Assembly (NCBI GenBank): GCA_012934845.2
Contig: WNNJ02003028.1
Location: 433,934 to 497,933, forward strand
Reading direction: 5' to 3'
Source of the DNA: Pomphorhynchus laevis
Taxonomy: Eukaryota; Acanthocephala; Palaeacanthocephala; Echinorhynchida; Pomphorhynchidae
DNA: 64,000 nucleotides
Each line of letters starts with the position of its first letter. Positions within the stretch are counted from its first letter, which is position 1. Below the pieces are notes generated by a model. The model searched no databases, was not told the origin of the DNA, and saw only the letters and a program-made list of their open reading frames with translations. The translations under genes were made by a program, and so were the position numbers. Positions 1 through 11,707 of the stretch are shown here, in pieces.

Positions 1-734
1 ACGTTTTCAAATTAAAAATTCTTTATATTTTATTAAATAAAAAATTATATTTTAAGCTTTAATTTAATTGATATAATCTCAATTAATTGTTAATTATAAT
101 ACATTAATTATTTTATTATTTAAAATAATTATAATTAGTGTTTATAATTAGTGTTTACACTTTATAATTAGTGTTTTATAAACATACATTTAGTTACTGT
201 ATAATTCAAGTGCTTAAAACTATACAGACTGAATACATATGGTTTCCTTTTTACTGCATCGTCTTCTCCTGGATAATAATATTAAACCTTAAATTCAATT
301 AATATATTAAATGCTTATAAGTAAATGAGACAACTTTTATTGTATTCACTCATCCAATTAGATTTTAAGTTTAGAGACTAGTTTCGCCATAATTAATTGA
401 TAAGCAATCCTAGATTTTTTACAGAAAAAGAATGGTCATTATTTTATAATACAAGCATTTCTTCCCAAATCTATGATACCTTTTGGAAATTAATACCTCG
501 ACATCATTAACGAATATTATTATCAGTGCTTTTTTAAAGCGCAATAATCGATGAGATTATTGCAAATACAATGTTTCATATTTTATTGCACTTTTTATAT
601 TAACACTATAATATTATAATTGATATTATATATCAATATCAAATATATATCAATTATATTATGATATCTGTTTATTATTTATCTGTTTATCTGTTTTTTT
701 TAAATATTTTTAAAAAATATGGACGTAAGCAATT
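1..734. other. AT-rich stretch without a recognisable gene
   Basis: I see only AT-rich sequence with short AT palindromes (for example around 600-660). No convincing ORF, RNA gene or element end is visible. Confidence 0.5.
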
Positions 735-1431
735 ACAGACCGATCAAATCAAATCAGCTAACTGAGTCTACGTATTTAATATAATTATAAAATAAACAAA
801 ACATAATAATGCTAAATCAAAATTTAATAATTAAATAAAATTAATAATTGTTTTTAGATTTTCTATAATTTAAATCAAGTTAAAATAAAAAATTGAAATT
901 TAAAATAAAAGTCAATTTTTATGAATTGACTAATAAATAACAGACGTTGTATCAGAATAAGGATTAGAGGTCATCAGGAGGAACTGCTATGCTATCAGGT
1001 TTCGGCCTGTTCCTCTACCCAACATAGCAGCGGGGCCAAATACATGCTAATGATGTATTTCCTCTGATAAAACTATCTAGTATCTTATTCTAATACAAAG
1101 TATATTATTTATTATCCATCCATAAAAATTTGGCACTTAAGAGTTTAAATTTATTCTTTATATTATTGTGTTGATTTATATATTTTACTATTTTCTGCTT
1201 GATGTTATTTTTATAGTAACCTAGTTTAAAATATGTATCTATTAAATTATTTAAATGATTTTGAAGAAAGCCAATATCATTACATATTGTTGCAATTCTT
1301 AAAATTTCATTATTTAATGTATTATATTTTATATTATATGGTATGCATGAATGCTCATGCAAAAATATGTTTCTTGTAAATTTAAATATGTCATCTTTAC
1401 GATATAAATTAATAGTAATTTTAATTGATGT
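735..1431 (-). mobile_element. Penelope-like element, 3' part (RT C-terminus plus 3' UTR)
   Basis: Read on the minus strand, 1362-1105 encodes the C-terminal end of a reverse transcriptase (HEHSCIPYNIKYNTLNNEIL, then an Asn/Lys-rich end FLWMDNK and stop). The same peptide recurs in the copies at 13.9, 53.2 and 60.8 kb. It matches the region after the palm of PLE-type RTs (a Lys-Asp-Asp segment followed by a tyrosine-rich helix). Downstream of the stop lies a 3' UTR shared by more than a dozen copies in this window. It holds a structured block (947-1098), a small hairpin (911-930) and an end marked by the motif AGCTAACTGAGTCTACG. The copy is 5'-truncated. Assignment to PLEs is from remembered motif similarity, so the family name is likely but not proven. 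Confidence 0.7.
947..1098 (-). other. Structured 3' UTR block of the Penelope-like family
   Basis: The block is bounded by inverted arms TTGTATCAGAATAAG (947-961) and CTTATTCTAATACAA (1084-1098), 14 of 15 paired. Inside are TCATCAGGAGGAA pairing with TTTCCTCTGATGA (the end degraded in this copy), CTGCTATG pairing with CATAGCAG, and AAATACAT pairing with ATGTATTT. A GGCC-rich segment between the CTGCTATG arms is complementary to GGGGCC just after them, giving a crossing, pseudoknot-type pairing. Related blocks occur near 6.0, 7.4, 8.0, 8.5, 13.5, 28.25, 37.05, 52.9, 54.15, 55.7, 60.1 and 61.98 kb. A role in RNA recognition by the RT is inference. Confidence 0.6.
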
Positions 1432-2669
1432 TAATTAAATGTTCATATTTAGATATACCTTCTAATAATATTTTTAATAAAAATTTATTATTTAACTATA
1501 AACATAAAATTATTATTATAAATGATATTTATATTATTATAATATTATATTATAATAATATTATAATATTGTAATAATTATTATATTTTATTATTATTTA
1601 TTATTTATAAACATAAAATTATTTAATGTTTTAATGTTTGATACAACATACGGTTAAAAGGTTTAAGTTCACCTTAACTCTAACCAAAACAAAATTACTG
1701 TAATTCATGATTATTTTGCTTGTGAATTTAGAATCAGTATTTCTGTGATTTCCTTTTACCAAAGCAGTGTGACGAAGAGTTTCTTACTAATCCAAAATTA
1801 GTCGATGTATACTTTGTTAAAGGTATTACAGTTTTCAAGCAAATCATTGAATTTTTTAACTATTTAAATTGAATTCATAACTATTTAAATTGTAATTATA
1901 ATTTTATTAATTAATAAATGAGTTTAATTATTCATTTTAATCTGATTGAAATATTTGAATTTAATTTATAATTTACAATTGAATTCACTAAATTTCATTA
2001 ACAATAAAATTTAACAATTGAATTTAGTGAATTTTATTTAATTTTGAATTTATTTTAATTACTAATTCATATTATTCATATTATTATATTAATTATATTA
2101 AATACAAGGAAAGTATACAAATTATAGCAACTTAACAAAATTCATTTCTGAATTATTCGTTAATTGACTTTTAGCAATGAATTTAGTAATTCAACATATT
2201 TGATAATCGTTTAATCAACTCGTTACTTTATAAGCTAAACTCATTTTCTGCTATTAAGTTTGTCTTTAAGTTTATGATGTATTAATAAAAATGTGATTTT
2301 AACTAACACCGAACACTCAAATACGTGACATTTATAGTCTTTCTTATTTTGAATTACCGGAATTGTCTCATGAGCTCACATTATATTTCGCAAATGCTTT
2401 GAGCATATCTCAACTCTGAGTTCTCGACCGCATGAGCTCAACCCAATGGTCGAGCACTTTGCATGGATGATCAACCTCAATTGTCGATCACTTTGTTGGG
2501 ATGCTTATAAACACTTAGTGAATATGTCTTTACATTTATTGATCTGCGCAAAATTAGAGGTCCTTAGTCTGACCAATTGTATTTTTCATAATACTTAATC
2601 ATATAATTATTTCCTTACAATTTTATATTTTTATTAAAAATTTGCAACTATATATAAATAACAACATCT
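1432..2669. other. AT-rich non-coding stretch
   Basis: AT runs, short palindromes and no supported ORF. A slightly less AT-rich patch at 2330-2560 has no recognisable coding or RNA signature. Confidence 0.5.
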
Positions 2670-3900
2670 TTTGCCAACATTTCAACGTGCTGTAATACTT
2701 GGATTTTATATATAGAATCCAGCTAGTCTTTCAACAATTGCACGAAACTTTCCTGTGAATTTGTAGACTCCTTACCAGTTTGACACTTTTCGAAATAGAT
2801 TTTCATATCAGATCATTAATCTGTGAAATATAAGGATATTCCTAAGCATGTATGCAAACTAGTGTACAAATATCGTTATTACTCAATATAGACCATTCAA
2901 ACTATCGTACACAAGTTTTAGAAATAAATGTTTTGTTCCATGAAATGTGCCCAGAAATGAATCCTCTTCACATGTTCCCTAATTTACCTATTTGCAAGAA
3001 CATCATCCTGCGCCGTTGATAGTACTCAGTGGATCTTCAGGTCGCAGACACTGAGCAATAATGCTTCAACATGATGTAATACTTGGATGGTATATATACA
3101 GAACTCTTGCTAATTTATAGACCCTTTACTAGTCTGACAGTTTTTGAAATAGATTTTCAGTGCAAGTTATTTAATTTGTGAAATGTGAGGATGTTATACT
3201 GCTTTGTGCTTCAATCCAATAACGTGTGTCTACAAACTAGATTACGAATATCGTCACGAGCCAGTTGTAACACGACCATACCATTAACATCATCATGCGC
3301 CGACATTATTACACAGTGGATCATCAGGACGCAGGCCCTGAGCACTAACGATTCAACATGTAATACTTGGGTGGTGATACAGAATCCATCTAGTCGTTAA
3401 AAAATTACAAGAAACGTTTCTGCAAATTTGTAGACTTCTTACCAGTCTAACACTTGCCGAAATAGATTTCCAGAGCAGGTTATTAATCTGTGAAACGTAG
3501 GGATGTTATACTGCCATTTGCTTTAATCCTAAACATATGTTTGCAAACTAGTGCACGAATATCGTCACGAACTAGTTGCAACACTATTCAAACACCAGCA
3601 TCATCCCGCACCGATGGTGGTATTCAGTGGATCATCATGTCGCAGGCACTGAACATTAACAAACAACATGATGTAATACTTAGATGGTCTTTAATGAATA
3701 CAGCTATTCGTTGGAAAAATGCACGAAACATTTTTGCGAATTTGTATACTCCTTACCAGTCTGACATTTTTCGAAATAGATTACCAGAGCAGGTCATTAA
3801 TCTGTGAAATGTAAGGATGTTATACTGATCAATGCTCAAATCCTAAACATGTGTCTGAAACTAGTGTACGAATATTGTCACGAAACAGGCTGCAACACTA
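2670..3900. repeat. Tandem repeat, about four diverged units of roughly 300-380 bp
   Basis: The segment containing TGTAATACTTGG recurs near 2688, 3072, 3357 and 3667. Each unit also carries GTAGACTCCTTACCAGT-like, GAAATAGATTTTCAG-like, CACGAATATCGTCACGA-like and AGTGGATCATCAGG-like blocks in the same order. Spacing of the first block is about 384, 285 and 310 bp, so the units differ by internal deletions. Short ORFs across the array (3185-3400, 3490-3807) have repeat-derived composition and are not genes. It resembles a short satellite array or an old tandemly duplicated element. The copies are clearly diverged, so the array is not recent. Confidence 0.7.
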
Positions 3901-5160
3901 TCTTTAAAATAATTAAGAGCACAGTCAAAACGCATACCTTATCAAAGATTTAATTAGCGAAGTTGCACTGATGCTTTTCGCACATTTATTTTCAAGCTGA
4001 GGCGTATAAGACCATCCACTCGTCAACAGAACTTCACATACATTGGTTCTGAACTCAAAGTTCTTATTATTTAAACTAATCTTGTTATGTGAGCAAAATC
4101 TACCACCTCTACGAGGTTTAACTTTTTTCGGTATTTACTTCAAGGAGATTATCTAAACTGATTGTGCTTTGTTCTGATAGTTTCCATCTGAAAGGCTGTA
4201 GTTGGTAGTAATTAAATTCTAAAGTTAATTGTGAACGTGTTTTACAATTAAAACAACCGATCTGGTTAATCAGATCAGTCGATCTGATTAAATGATCGGA
4301 TTGACACAAGCCGTATCGTGATATCCAATATAAGTTATATATATTATATTTATATTATATATTATATTATATTATAAATATATATTATTTATAAATAATA
4401 TCTAATATTATTTAGATGACGGGAACATCGCTTTAAAAGATCAAATTATCAGCAAAAGCCTATCGAGTATAAGTTTGTATACGTTTTGCAGTGTATTTAT
4501 TCTTTTTTATTCTCTAGGCACACAAATTCATGATACACACAACTCCCCAAGAATAAAAGTGTCGTTTAGTCACACAGGTGAAACACTATACGTTCTTGTC
4601 ATGTATGCCAGAAATTTGGTGAGTAAAACCAGCAGCTAATTTAATTTGATATCTCAATCTATTCATTGAAATAGCAATATTTAACCACTTACGTATCCAA
4701 TAGAGTTACAATAATACAAGTTAAATGTATCATTTTATGAAGTAGTTGAAAAATCGAACTTTAAGTATACTCAAGAAGGTAACCTACTAAATCAATATCG
4801 ATGTAATGATGACATTTTGCATGTCCATGCATTATATCCGAGGTCTTGAAAAGTGTTTATTCCTGGTTTATCTAAATTAATTTTATCTAAAGTTGATTTA
4901 TCTATTTTAGTTTTAATTTTTTTATTTATTATATATTTTAATAAGACCGACATTTTGTGTCACGAAAGAAAATTGGATTGGTATCGTGATCAAAATATTC
5001 TGTTTGATACCTCCAGTTTAGCTCTGAAACAAATACGTATCTTCTACGGTTCAGTATGGATTGAGGATACATTATAGTTTTGATTTTCGCGGCTTGATTT
5101 CTTAATTTCTCCGTTGCTGTTCAGTCTTGAAATATTGGCGATGTCGTGGTTAGCGCTGGT
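3901..5160. other. Non-coding stretch without a recognised gene
   Basis: The region mixes moderately complex sequence (3950-4320, 4430-4640) with AT microsatellite (4320-4400). The ORF at 4853-5077 begins with a hydrophobic run and has no family I recognise, so I do not call it a gene. Confidence 0.4.
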
Positions 5161-5166
5161 TTCGTC

Positions 5167-5207
5167 GTCACCCAAGATGTTGACAGACAGTCAACATTTT
5201 AGGTGAC
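5167..5207. repeat. Small inverted repeat
   Basis: Arms of 18 bases (GTCACCCAAGATGTTGAC and GTCAACATTTTAGGTGAC) flank a 5-base spacer, with about three mismatches. It could be a remnant of a hairpin element; no function is evident. Confidence 0.6.
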
Positions 5208-5744
5208 ATTATATAACATATATTTTTACCACAAATTAGACAAATCAGATCAACGTATTTAAATTAAAAATAAATTATATATAAATTAAAAATAAAGATA
5301 ATTATAAATAATAAATAATTATATAATATTTTATACAATTTATTATTATATCAAGTTAAAATTTAAAATTTAAATTTAAAAAAAAATATTTAAAATATAT
5401 AATATTTTATATAATTTATATTTTTAAAAATTTAAATGTGATCTTTTAATCAATGATCGCAACGCGTTTCCAAGTATGTGCTCCCAGCAGGTTAAGAGGA
5501 TGAGCCAGCATCGAGTAAGATAACATTTTTATCTAGCATTGTTTCAATATAAAAATTTTCAAAAGCAATTTAAAGTTATTTTAAATCATAATGTTAAAAC
5601 GAATCATAACGAATAAGGAATATAGTCCTTTATTTTTTATTCGTTATCGAATAAGGAACAATAGAGGAATTTATTCCTTATTGATTTTTATTTAAAATAA
5701 AAACAAAGTTTTAACTGCAACCATTTGTTATAAATCAGATTAGT

Positions 5745-6165
5745 TAACTGTGTCTTTGTATATATATTATAAAGATAAATATATTACAATATATAAATAT
5801 ATTATAATATATTATATATCTTAATATATTATATATATTTAAAATAAATAAAATTAATTATAAATAATCGAATAAGAGTTTATACAATTTATATTTATGC
5901 AACAATATAATTTATAAAGATGAAATTTATTATTAAAATATAAAATAAAAGTCAATTTTTATGAATTGACTGATAAATAGCAGATGATGTATCAGAATAA
6001 GGATTAGCGGTCATCAAGAGTAACTGATATGTAATCAGGTTTCGACATCTATTCCTCGACCCAACATAGCAGCAAGACTAAATACATGTTAAAAATTGCG
6101 TGACAATTTTTATACAACATTTTTATATAACTAATTTTGATAAATTAGTGTTACATAAAAATATC
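5745..6165 (-). mobile_element. Penelope-like 3' UTR remnant
   Basis: The end motif (AGTTAACTGTGTC, near 5745), the TGAATTGAC hairpin (about 5951) and the structured block (from about 5990) appear in the same order as in the copy at 735-1431. No coding part remains. Confidence 0.65.
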
Positions 6166-6284
6166 TAGTTTTCTCTCTTTTCTTAATTTAGTAAACGCGC
6201 TTTTTGAACTGACGTTTAGAATTTAAGTTTTCTAAAATTCGAGACATTGAAGGCAATCAAACAAAATGAATCATATCAGATAAT

Positions 6285-6790
6285 AAAGTCTACGTATTTT
6301 GTATTATATATAAATTAAAAATAATGATTAATATAAATAATTAATTATAAGAGATATACAATTTATAATTATATAAAGATAAAATTGAAAATTGAAATTT
6401 AAAATAAAAGTCAATAGGAATTGACTAAATCAACAAATAGAGTCTACGTATTATATACAATATATAAATTAAAAATAAAGATAAATAATTATAAATAATA
6501 AATAATTATATAATATTTATACAATTTATATTTATATAACGATATAATTAAAAATTGATATAATAATTAATAAATTATTGTAATAATTAACTATAATGAA
6601 TAATTTAATAATTTAATATAATATTTTATATAATTTATATCAAATTAAAATTTAAAATTGAAATTTAAAATAAAAGTCAATTTTTATGAATTTAATAATA
6701 AATAACAGACGATGTATTTGAATAAGGAATAAAGTTCATCTGGATGAACTGCTATGTTATCATGTTTCGGCCTTGTACCGGAACATTTAG
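6285..6790 (-). mobile_element. Two stacked Penelope-like 3' tails
   Basis: The tail end motif (…AGTCTACGTATT) occurs at about 6285 and again at about 6435. A single structured block follows from about 6715 and breaks off near 6790, where unrelated sequence starts. The arrangement suggests one 3' tail inserted into or beside another. Confidence 0.55.
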
Positions 6791-7164
6791 TATTTAATAT
6801 AAGATTTTCGGGTACTTGTTGTCAACTCTTTCAAAAAGTACGGTATGCGGTTAATAACCATAAAATGACGGGGAGATTGTATTTATTATTTGTTTTCTTC
6901 TTAATCTCAAATGACCTTATGTATAAAATAAAGAGTAATTTATAACTTAGTGTTTCAAAAAAATAAACTAACATATTCCAAAACAAAACTTATGACGGCA
7001 GTAGCCATCAAAAGGTAAGTTTCAGTAATATTTATAATATTAGTAATATGATATTTATAATATTTGTAATATGTGCTTAATCGCGCTGCTATTTAGTAAA
7101 ACATTCCACGAGTACGATGCCAGGATTCACTATTGGCTTTTGTGGCCTAATATTATATATCAGG

Positions 7165-7520
7165 CAACTAAGTAGGCGTATATTAAATAATTTATAAATT
7201 AAATATAATGATAAATAAAAATTTAATATTAAATAATACAATTTAATAATTATAAATAATTTTATATAAGATTTCATATAACTTATATTAAGTTAAAATT
7301 TAAAATTAAAATTTAAAATAAAATTCGATTTTTATGAATTGACTAATAAATAATAGACGTTGTATAAGAATAATGATTAGAGGTCATCAGGAGAAATTGC
7401 TATGTTATCATGTTTCGGCCATTATTCCTCGAACCAACATAACAGCTGATCTAAATACATGATAAGGACGTATTTACTCGGATGAAATTTGATTCTTTAT
7501 CTAATCCTAATGCAAAATTT
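7165..7520 (-). mobile_element. Penelope-like 3' UTR remnant
   Basis: Contains the TATGAATTGAC hairpin (about 7330), the GACGTTGTAT arm and the structured block (7378-7480) ending in ATCTAATCCTAATGCAAA, a diverged outer arm. No RT sequence follows. Confidence 0.65.
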
Positions 7521-7552
7521 CATAGAAATTTTTCTCACAAAAGTGTCTAGTG

Positions 7553-7835
7553 ATTAGAAATGAGCGATCTTGCTCAATCTTTGAAAATTTGTAATTTTCG
7601 ATTAGGATCACTAAAATCCTATTTTATTTTTATATTTCGCTAGCTGCTGTTAGCATTATTAGAAACAAACAAAAAGAACGATTTTTTTAATATCTTCTGA
7701 CCAGCTATTCCTTAACACAGTTGTATGATTTGAAATAAGCGATCTTGATCCATATTTTTTAATTTTGAATTTTGGAACAGGATTAATAAATTGGTATTTT
7801 ATTTTTATATTTAACTAGTTGTCGCTAGAATTATC
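7553..7835. repeat. Dispersed repeat, copy 1 (partner at 9240-9510)
   Basis: Shares ATTAGAAATAAGCGATCTTG-like sequence, TATTTCGCTAGCTGCTG, and GATTTGAAATAAGCGATC followed by TTGGAACAGGATTAATAAAT with 9240-9510, in the same order and orientation. The AAATAAGCGATC motif occurs twice within each copy. Family unknown. Confidence 0.65.
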
Positions 7836-7964
7836 AAAACATAAACAAAACGTACGTTTTGTTTAATATATAAATCAACCAACTATTATTAAAAATAAAT
7901 TTAAACTATCAAATGTAAAACTTTTATGGATACGTAGTAATCCATAAAAATAATACGAATTAAT

Positions 7965-8075
7965 CCACATTACATAGGAGGAAGTACGTCATAAGCATGC
8001 ATTATTTGCATCTCTGCTATGTTGGGTTGAGGAACAAGACCCTTATTCTGACTGTATTAATTAGAGGAAAAGGGT
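7965..8075 (+). mobile_element. Penelope-like structured-block remnant, plus sense
   Basis: GGAGGAAGTACGTCATAAGC, then CTGCTATGTTGGGTTGAGGA and CTTATTCTGA are the structured block read in element sense. The middle GAAAC hairpin is missing. No coding sequence is attached. Confidence 0.55.
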
Positions 8076-8235
8076 ATGAAATCCGATAACATTTCAGTTC
8101 TTTAATCAAATATTAATATTTAAGTTACCATGGTGACAAAGCTTATAATGTTTTAATTGTATATTTTCGAAATGTGATAATTCTTTATCTTTCAATTATA
8201 TTTTTCTTAAAAACTAATCAACGACACATATTTTC

Positions 8236-8427
8236 ATGAGGGCATACAAAATGCAATATTGTCAATTGTTAATTCCGGATCGTAATGCGTTTGAATGTAT
8301 TGCTAGAATTGGTCATCTCGGTCTAGTTGAATTTAAAACAAATAGTTCGCCGCTCTTACATCACGTTAATCACGAGATTACTAATTCGTTTTTAAATGCA
8401 GGATGTTTACTCTTAAGCAAAATTTAA
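8236..8427 (+). pseudogene. V-ATPase subunit a N-terminus-like fragment
   Basis: The 63-residue ORF starts MRAYKMQYCQLLIPDRNAFE and continues IARIGHLGLVEFKT. This resembles the conserved N-terminus of the 100-116 kDa V-ATPase a subunit (an S-E-x-M start, a C/A-Q-L-x-I/L core, then LGELGxVQFxD). The similarity covers about 35 residues. The next part of the family (a coiled coil with an RCEEM-like motif) is absent, and the ORF ends 36 residues after the similar part. Penelope-like sequence starts within 50 bp downstream. No clear splice donor follows the similar part. It could be an isolated first exon or, more likely, a stranded gene fragment. The match is from memory of the family and is moderate. 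Confidence 0.4.
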
Positions 8428-8449
8428 CTGATTAGTTTTGAAAGCAACG

Positions 8450-8690
8450 TTCTTGGCCAACTGCTATGTTAAGTTATGGATTATAAGTCGAGACCTGCTA
8501 ATATAGCAGTTCCTCCTAATGACCTTCCAACTTAATTTTGATACATATTATCTATTAATCGAGCTGTAAAAGTTCGGAGTTATAAATAAACTTAAATTAT
8601 AAAATATCTGAATTTAAAATTTTAATATTAAGATATTCCCATTTATAAATTTACGTATAGAACAAATACGTAAACTGAGTTAATTGGTAT
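8450..8690 (+). mobile_element. Penelope-like 3' UTR remnant, plus sense
   Basis: TTGGCCAACTGCTATGTTAA, GAGACCTGCTAATATAGCAG and TTCCTCCTAATGACC are the structured block in element sense. The element end motif (TACGTAAACTGAGTTAATTG) is at 8670-8690. Confidence 0.55.
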
Positions 8691-8957
8691 CGGATTGACA
8701 TAAATTTGTATCGTGATATTCTAAATAAATCGCTTACCGAAATCACATTACGGCAAAACCTAATTTTGTAAAGATTCAATCAGACGGGCATAAAGCTGTA
8801 ACTGACTCTGCAGCTTTATAGTTCTCTAATTACTGCCAACTTAATTTTTCAAACGAATTTTCCATCAGATTGTACCTATAATTTTAAGTAAAAAATAATG
8901 TTTAAATGTTTTATGAAGACATTATTTAATGTTTTGCTAAAAACTATTTTAATAAAA

Positions 8958-9086
8958 AAATATTACAAGTACGTGATGGTAAAAATTTATATGTAGATTG
9001 CACAAATAAGAAATATAACAAACAAGAAATAAAGTGCACATGAAAATTTACAGAAATTTTATTTACTAATATGTAAATGTAATAAG
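8958..9086. repeat. Near-identical repeat of about 128 bp, copy 1
   Basis: AATATTACAAGTACGTGATG through TATGTAAATGTAATAA is repeated almost unchanged at 9508-9635. The near identity suggests a recent duplication or two recent insertions. Family unknown. Confidence 0.75.
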
Positions 9087-9104
9087 ATATAATAATAATT
9101 GTGA

Positions 9105-9180
9105 TGGGTTAAGGAAAATCGCCCGAAATATGAAAACATAACAGTTCCTAGTAATTACCTCTAATTTTAATCTTAATTTA
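9105..9180 (+). mobile_element. Penelope-like structured-block remnant
   Basis: GGGTTAAGGAAAATCGCCCG followed by ATAACAGTTCCTAGTAATTA is a decayed copy of the right half of the block (GAGGAATAGGGCCGAAAC … CATAGCAGTTCCTCCTGATG). Confidence 0.45.
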
Positions 9181-9239
9181 ATCTTAATATTAAACAAAAC
9201 GTACAATCTTCTGGATAATTGGAGAACAATGGATTCATA

Positions 9240-9510
9240 AAATTTTCTGGTTATTAGAAATAAGCGATCTTGCTAAATCTTTTTAATCAATCTTTTAAGT
9301 TTATAATTTTTAGAGTAGGATCAGCAAAATACTATTTTCTTTATATTTCGCTAGCTGCTGCCAGCATTCCCCTAAACCAACAAAAATAACGATATTTTCA
9401 GTAATTTCTGATCAGTAGCTCCATAGTCGTATGATTTGAAATAAGCGATCGCGATCCATATTTTTTAATTTTGGAACAGGATTAATAAATTGATATTTTA
9501 TTTTTATAAT
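9240..9510. repeat. Dispersed repeat, copy 2 (partner at 7553-7835)
   Basis: Same ordered blocks as the partner copy, with small insertions and deletions. It runs directly into the second 128-bp repeat. Confidence 0.65.
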
Positions 9511-9635
9511 ATTACAAGTACGTGATGGTAAAAATTTATATGTAGATTGCACAAATAAGAAATATAACAAACAAGAAATAAAGTGCACATGAAAATTTAC
9601 AGAAATTTTATTTACTAGTATGTAAATGTAATAAA
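9508..9635. repeat. Near-identical repeat of about 128 bp, copy 2
   Basis: Second copy of the 8958-9086 sequence, beginning ATATTACAAGTACGTGATGG. An ORF on the opposite strand crosses it and is not a gene. Confidence 0.75.
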
Positions 9636-11700
9636 AATTGTAATTGCAATGAAATTTAAGTATTGATAATTTATTAAAACGGCGAATAAAATTCATATTA
9701 AACATTAGTTCTTATCGATTAAATATTTAGAAGTCGAATATTTTATCGATTTAAAATATTAAATATTAAATATTTTGAATATATTTACAAGTATATATTA
9801 ATTTATCTCAATCAGATAAAATGAAATTATCTCATTATAATTTTTTTAATAACTCGAAAAACTCTAATTTACGTAAAATGTTATTTCGATTTATAATTAA
9901 AAAATCAAATTTAAAAATGTTATTACCAGATTTGTTTAACTTAGGTTACATATGGTAAAATAATACCATCAACATTTGTCCGGATTACCATAGGTACTGA
10001 GAAGGATATGAAAATATCTGATAGACAAACTCGGACGATACATCGTGCATCAAATCCGTCATATTATGAATTGGTAAGTTTTATTCACGAATGCTTGATA
10101 ATACATTATAATATAAAATATACTAATTGAAATTGCTATAACATTGAGCAATTTATGTGTAGTATTTCTTTCATGTGTTGATCAACTATTTATCTAATCT
10201 GCGGATTTATCTAATCCGCATGATTTTTCTAATTAAATATAATATATAATACAAGTTATTTAAATATCACGGTCAATTTGATTATTTTTACAGGTATATA
10301 TATATGAATATTTAAGTGAATATTATTTAATCTTGAATATATTTATTTAAAAACATATTCACGATTAAATATATATTTTAAAAATACGTATTTTAAAATA
10401 CATTTTAGTTTTAAATAATTCATATTTATCCATATCAGGCCAAAATTATTATTATAGGTCGGCTCCTATTCCTCGACCCAACATAGAAGTGGTCTAAATA
10501 AATTTTTAACAATATTTTGTTGATTTATCTGTATGGTAAATTTAATATTTTAATAATATTATCCATAATATTATGATATCATAATATCATAATAATATTT
10601 TGTGGATTTATGTTTCTATTAATTTATTAAGCAAGCAAGATCTTTTAAAATACAATAAATATTGAAAACCTAGTCATTTGAGAAACACGTTTTGCACAAA
10701 TAATTACAATCTTTTAATTTTAGCTTTTCGTTCTTTTAAATTGAATATTTAAAAAATTAAATTTTTTCTGCATCAATTATTTTTCGTAGATATTATCTAT
10801 TATAAATATGTATCTATTAAGCTTTCTATTTGTTATTTGTATGAATTATAAAAATATTTTATATAAAAATACTAAAGTTGTTATTCACGCAAATCCAAGA
10901 TTATTATTTTTAAGATTATTATGGTTTCCTATGATGTAATGTGATTATTTGGAGTAATATATTATTCTATCATTAGAATATTAATGATAGAATTTATTAA
11001 TTTTATAATATTATAATAATATTATAATCAATAGTAGCTGACACTTATGTGCATAGTACGACAGGTATCCTTAGGAAATAAATCTCGGGTTTTCCGGGCC
11101 GTAGATATTTGAAACAAAACATAGTTCCATTTAAATTTCAAAAAATGTGCCCTGTTTTGAAATTCATATTTTCAGATAAGATTTTCTGTTTCGATCTTAA
11201 TTAGTTAAGCACAAGATAATGTATAACCAAAATTGAGAATTATTCGGCAAGCTTCGCAGTGATATATGACAATTTATGACCTACATTTTTTTCACCTACA
11301 TACCGGTATTAGGAAATCCTTTACAAGAAATTCTGTTGTTTAACTTTTAAGAAATGCAAAAATTAGAAAGTCCTTTTTTATTAAATGAAAATAATTCATT
11401 TAAAACAACATTCGCCTACAAATTGAAAAGCTTTTATTCAATTAAAATTTTTTATCGCAAATAATAAAAATTTCATTTAAATAAAATCATATTTTCTATT
11501 GAGTGTTAAAAAATATTATCTAATTTAATTAATTTTAAATTAAATTAATTTTATCTATAGAATATTTATAATATTATTTTATTAGATCAAATTTAATCTA
11601 ATTTTTATATTATATGAAATAATATAAATTAATTTATAAAATGGTTTATTTTATAAAATGATTTACTTTGATTTTCTCAAAAGAGAGTGAGACAATTCCG
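9636..11700. other. AT-rich non-coding stretch
   Basis: No supported ORF. A short Penelope-like scrap (CTATTCCTCGACCCAACATA) lies near 10470. A slightly less AT-rich patch at 11030-11110 has no recognised homology. Confidence 0.45.
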
Positions 11701-11707
11701 CGTGAAA

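Noticed and set aside
970-1035. HDV-like ribozyme (GAGGAAC/GTTCCTC, TGCTATG/CATAGCA and a short inner hairpin in crossing order)
   Set aside because: The helix order is suggestive in one copy, but P4 is missing and the 7-bp first helix is not conserved in other copies. Kept only as part of the general pseudoknot finding.
947-1098. Hammerhead ribozyme in the Penelope-like 3' block (CTGATGA and CGAAAC both present)
   Set aside because: The order and spacing are wrong. In element sense CGAAAC precedes CTGATGA by only about 25 bases, so three stems and a cleavage triplet cannot be placed in any circular permutation.
3185-3807. Two similar ORFs sharing SARISSRTSCNT-like peptides
   Set aside because: They come from successive units of the tandem repeat, and the shared peptide reflects the unit, not a gene family.
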